The notes under the pieces are model-generated. The model saw only the letters and a program-made list of their open reading frames with translations, was not told the origin of the DNA and did no database searches. Positions 59,239 through 64,000 of a stretch of DNA of 64,000 nucleotides are shown in pieces (position 1 is the stretch's first letter; each line of letters begins with the position of its first letter). The stretch covers positions 434,001-498,000 of the forward strand of contig JAVHNS010000007.1 in assembly GCA_036872755.1 (NCBI GenBank), given 5' to 3'. Source of the stretch: Orbilia blumenaviensis. Taxonomy: Eukaryota; Ascomycota; Orbiliomycetes; Orbiliales; Orbiliaceae. The translations under genes and the position numbers were made by a program.

Positions 59239-61753
59239 AATGGCAGAGGAAGAAGAGGGTAAAATGCGAGTTAGGACGAGAAAGTAACCAAATCGAAGAT
59301 ATGAGAGTTAAGGAAGAGTAAGAATGGAGAGAGAGAAAAGGGATGTTTTATAGGGTGATACGAAAGTAGATGTTCTTGAAAGGAGGTGAAGAGGAGGTCT
59401 GTGTATATACTTAGACTTTCTTAGAGGGGAGGATCTTGTGGTTTTCGAGTAGACTTTCAGGTGTAACGTAACTGTACGGCAGGGCGGATTAGAATTCAAG
59501 AGTGTGTAAGCTTTTGTGTGATTGAAAATATCAGAGTTCAGAATGAAAACATCAGAAGGCCAGGACTGGACTTAAATAGTGAGGCAGCCCGACAGTTCCA
59601 GGGCACCGAATGCGTTAGAAGCAGGCTGACGATTGAGGCCAATCCGCAGGCCAAGTGAATCAGTTGGGATTCTCGACTCCCAGACTATAGTAGATAGTAT
59701 ACTATAGTGCAGTGCACAGGCGGCGCCCCAGAGCGTAGAGCATGTATGGATGCGTGGATGTATGCAGTCAGGGCTGACCAGGGTAAGGCGATCCAAGAAG
59801 AGGAAGAACAAAGGAAAGAAGCAAAACTGTGCCTTTAACTTACCAGGCTCTTTTAGTTCGGTACCTTTGTCGAGTCTGCTAGATGATGCACCTGATTGAT
59901 CTGGGCTAGACCGCGGAACGATATTCTTCCTGACGAAAGGGAGGGATAGCCCACGGGGAGGTAATGAATGTACTCCGAAGTCCTCTTCTTCTGTTTTTTT
60001 TTCTTTTCCTGTTCTGCCCTATTAGAATCAGGTATACCATTCAAATATACTCCCGGATATGCATATGGCCATAGTATAGTATCGGGATCGATTACATTAA
60101 TTGTGCGTGTAAGGGAAACACTTCGAAGCAAGTGCATGGATAAATGAGCAACCTAGAAGGTTCAGGTACATACCGTGCTGGCCTGGCCTGATCGGTATGC
60201 TGGAGCGGTAAGTCGTCTGGGCTAGTCACTTATTTTAATTTAGAAAAAAAAGCGAGGGTACTAGCCTTTCCAATGCAAATGTTGGAGGCCGTTGGCTAAT
60301 ATGTTTTTCGGAGTCGAGTTTCGGATTTCAGCTGCAGCTGGGTGCGGTGTGTGTGTGTGTGAGTGGGCTGGTGATAAGAAGTATAGTGTAGTATGGTATG
60401 GTATGATACGTGCACTGTATCCTGCAAAGGATGATTCCGGACGGAAAGGGATGCCGGGGGGAGGAAAATAAATATAAACGGTATATTGATATGATATCAA
60501 TAATATGTATATCCAATGTCGGTATATACCCGTATTATATTATCATCATATTATGTGGCTCTCTGGTCTGCCCTGGGATGGCCATGATCATATATGATCG
60601 ATGTAGATGCATAGATGGTATACCATGATATGATATGCTGTCCGGGGAGCCTTAGCTTAGCCCTGGTTGGTTAGGACTTTGAGTCCATCAAATGATAAAA
60701 TTACTGTTTCCCGTTCGCTCGGGAATATACGACGACAACAACGACATCACTGCGCATTGCCGTTGCCATTGCTATTCAATATTTGACCAAATCAAATCGA
60801 ATCGAATAAAATGCATTGCATTCTGGCTCTGAGCCGGAACTAGCGCCATTCGCTACGCAGTTGTGTGTGTGTGGTCCGCGACTGGGCTAGCTACCTAGTT
60901 CAAAGCAGGTTAAAGTCAGTGTTAACGTGCCCAGTTCCGGTTAGAATGCGCATGGAATCTGGTCGGTCTCCAACGGTGTGCCTACATGAACGACCTCGCC
61001 TCTTGTCAATCCATGCCCTTTGGATATACTTCTTCATCCACCCTCATCGAGCAAGTTGCATTCCGTCGAATCAGAGCTAAAGGAGGCCCTCGAAAGGGTG
61101 GGGCTGATGTGCGGCCCAACATGATAAAATACCCCGCCAAGGCCAGGCCGGGGAAGATGATCCACTGCCCACAGTACAGTCCGTATACTTGCGATTGTAA
61201 TTGTGAATTGGGGCTGTCGCATTTTCCAACTTTCGATTTAACTTGTTAGCTCCGTTGATGAGGTATGAAGGTATACCTGTACGTAACTGCCCTGGGCCGG
61301 TTAGCGTTGGTACCAAGTATACATACTTTGACTGAGATCAGGTACTGGCCGATACATCACATCGAGATTCAAAAAGATGCAATGCATGCATCCATGCTCC
61401 TGCCGGCTACCCTTTAACTTCTTCTGTTGGCTAGATTTACCGATCCAATCGCAGTTTAAAAAGGTGTCTGTAGAGGATAAAAGAAGAAAAGAAAGAGAGA
61501 AAAAAGGTTATATGCGATATCGATCCTCAGCTATCAATGACATGACATGATATGATATGATACAATCTTTCCGCCATATACGGCCATCTGTATACGTAGG
61601 GGTTCTCTGCAGCTCTGTATCTTTCGTATACGTACCCTGTTACCAGTACGTTCCACCCCCTCTTTGACCGGGGGGTTTTTATTGTTTCACTGCATTATCG
61701 TATCATATCTCTAAACCTGTCAACATGTCGTGTATCCTTTCTATTCCTTTCCC

Positions 61754-61779
61754 TTTTTTTTTTTTTTTTTTTTTTTTTT
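61754..61779. repeat. poly-T tract (about T26)
   Basis: Uninterrupted T run in the gene-free tail; no TE-like sequence recognised beside it. Confidence 0.9.
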
Positions 61780-63041
61780 AATGAATCCAGCCTGATACGT
61801 ACCACCGGCAAGCCGGTCTAGCTCTATCAATCACGACAAGCCCAACTCCTTAGCTTAGCTAGCCGGCAGCCAAGTGATCCTGCCGACGACTCGAACTTCG
61901 TAACGGAAAGCACTACATCAATTGCACGTGTGTGTACCTAGGTACATTACTTCACTTACATACTTCTTACATACATGGCATGGCATGGCGTCCATTTGAC
62001 TCCCGTTTCCAGCAGGTCCTACACCAGAAGGTACATAGTACTTCTTTGATCTCCCTTCTCCTTTCCAAGAAAACTTAACCCTCCGTCGACCCTATCTCGT
62101 GATCTTCACGAGCTAGTTCGCTAGCCTTGCTCATTTCGCGTTCACATATCTGGGAATTGAAGCTAGCTCCAGCTGGATTCAGGGAATTGTGGGGAAAGCT
62201 TCCAATGGACCCCATCGAACAGTCATACTCATCGGCAAAAGAAAGAAGAAAAAAGGTTCACCGCACTGGCCAGTTTTTTTTAATTTATTTACTATTGTTG
62301 CAGGATTCCCAGAAGGCCAAGGACGGCACATCACGAGGCTTGGTGGGTCCGGTGGCGATCGATCGAAAGGCTAAAAAGGCGAGAGAGAGGGTTTCGCATT
62401 GATAGTGCACATATTACATCTTGACTTACATACATGGTAGATACAAAAGGGAGCCAAGAAACGTTGGGCAGTTAACGTATACCCCTCTGACGTTTGCATC
62501 CGAATCCTGCTATTAAGCCCGACCAACCTAAGCTCGGCATTTTAGCTTGAATTTCGATGATTGGCCTTTTTTCCTTTTGAATTGTTACGTTTCGCCATTC
62601 GAAGTGGCGACTTCTTCCGTTCTGTGCATATATGTGTGTGTGTAAGATGTATTCATGATACATGGGTGGCTCCGAGAGGGCAGGCGCAGGTAGATGCCTA
62701 GTATCTTTCTCTGCTTTTGAGTTCTCCAGGTCAGATTTCGCTCCGTGGAGCGTAAAAAAAGCTTGTCGATGTCGAAAGACCTGCATGAAACTATTTTGGC
62801 CCATGATAAGCCCTTGGTGTTTTACCCAGCAAGCCTATATCTCGGGGCCACCCAACTGCATCCAACCTTGGAAACCCCATTATCACAAAAAAAAAAACCT
62901 AGACATGTGTACCCAAGCACGAGATAACCAGCTGAGAAACATGTCGATCCAAACAACTGCGCCTCCACCAATGTGCGATTGGTGTATTCCGACGGTATCC
63001 TCGCAGTCCGCGGCATTCGCACTTTCGCGGCGCGAATTCGA

Positions 63042-63082
63042 AACAATTAGACTATACCTAACAATTAGACTATACCTAACAA
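63042..63082. repeat. 18-base tandem duplication
   Basis: The unit AACAATTAGACTATACCT is present twice exactly, followed by the start of a third copy (AACAA). Recent local slippage or duplication is likely. Confidence 0.95.
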
Positions 63083-64000
63083 CCAGCATCGTCATCGGTC
63101 CTCACAGCGCCAGCCTGCTACCATGAACAGCTGTGTCCACCGTAAGGTTTAAGTTCTGGGCCACCTATACCACACGCATGGGATACGGATACAGACCCAA
63201 CCGGACTACCTCCCATAATCCGGAAGGCTGTGATGAAACATTTACCTTCTTTTTGACTTCCACCCCAAGTCGCAATTAAGTTGCAATAACAACAGTTACC
63301 AAGACGTCGGGAACAACATGCAACATACAGAGCGATATAATACACAAACCAAACCCAAGACATTGCTAATTTTCCTACGTCTGGCTAGCCAGCTCGATCG
63401 ATATCGCAAACAGCTTGATCTCATCCAACTTTAACGAGCTACGTAACCATTGATTGTAACTACCTAGGTAGTTCATTGTATCGTGATCTACTACGGTTGT
63501 TAAACATCAGACGAGAATTATAATTATACAGGGCAATCAAATCCAGCTGCGCTGTCATATATGCATCACACATACACGGTCCTTTGTTCCCAGGTAATTC
63601 ACATGAAATCAATATCCGGATTTCCTTCCAAAACCAAGAACCCCCAAGCCAGCACCGCCAGTACGTCCACGTATATACACAAGGGGCATTAACTGGAACA
63701 TCCCCATAATCTCATTTCCCAAAAGGCTGTTATAGCTAGACACAGCCTCATTCACATATAAACCTGAAAAAACCCTCAAGCCATTAATTCATGTCCGCCT
63801 GGATTCGAGGCTATACAAGCACAAAGAAGAACCTTAAATCAAGGAAAACCCTTCTATCCTCGCTTCGCTTAAGCACATGCCCCTCCCGTCTCCAGAAACG
63901 AGTATATTATGTTTAAAAATGTTCCATACCTTTTTTTTTGCATGCATCTGCAGATCATCTTCTTGGGGAAGGGTGTTATTTCAGGGACCAGCGTGACGAA

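Larger units (their letters stand above)
59239..64000. other. 4.8 kb gene-free tail
   Basis: No gene recognised on either strand. Holds a GT run (60346-60361), pentamer ATGAT/ATGGT repeats (about 60390-60415, 61540-61565), a T-rich run (61754-61779) and an 18-base tandem duplication (63042-63082). Frames such as 62662-63126 and 62472-62804 are not supported. Confidence 0.6.

Overview
This is a nuclear window from a filamentous ascomycete fungus (Pezizomycotina). The genes carry short introns (mostly 50-120 bases) with GTAAGT/GTATGT donors and CTAAC-type branch sites. The tRNA encodes no CCA and has a short intron just after the anticodon. Recognisable genes are typically fungal: CHO2, a Kin4-type kinase, a Fig1-like protein and an Atg26-like glucosyltransferase. 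Long gene-poor spacers full of poly-A/T and simple repeats would suit an early-diverging class such as Pezizomycetes or Orbiliomycetes, but that placement is inference. There is no sign of a bacterial or viral segment, a CRISPR array or an intact transposon.

Layout. 0-6 kb: a cytochrome P450 (+) and a Fig1-like four-helix membrane protein (+). 6.6 kb: an intron-containing tRNA-Glu(CTC) (-). 8-11.4 kb: CHO2, phosphatidylethanolamine N-methyltransferase, nine exons (+). 12.7-14.5 kb: a Ser/Thr-rich single-pass membrane protein (-). 16.8-21.6 kb: a 1524-residue Atg26-like glucosyltransferase with a VPS13-like segment and about eight ubiquitin-interacting motifs (-). 24.4-26.2 kb: an aldehyde dehydrogenase (+). 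26.9-29.1 kb: an F-box protein (-). 32.1-34.3 kb: DUS3 (-). 37.8-41.2 kb: a Kin4-like kinase (+). 44.6-46.0 kb: an orphan single-pass membrane protein with a PPxY tail (+). 46.5-47.7 kb: VMA8 (-), divergent from SYF1 at 48.2-51.1 kb (+). 52.3-59.2 kb: five small or disordered proteins. 59.2-64 kb: no gene seen.

The genes do not form a biosynthetic cluster. Housekeeping functions (lipid methylation, tRNA modification, V-ATPase, splicing, mitotic kinase) are interleaved with fungus-specific membrane and disordered proteins. The strongest thread is ubiquitin. The glucosyltransferase carries both a PPxY motif and a C-terminal row of UIMs, and two otherwise unrecognised single-pass membrane proteins carry cytosolic PPxY motifs, as expected for partners of a Nedd4/Rsp5 ligase. 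Exon models were read by eye from splice signals and protein-family continuity. All reported models keep an open frame.
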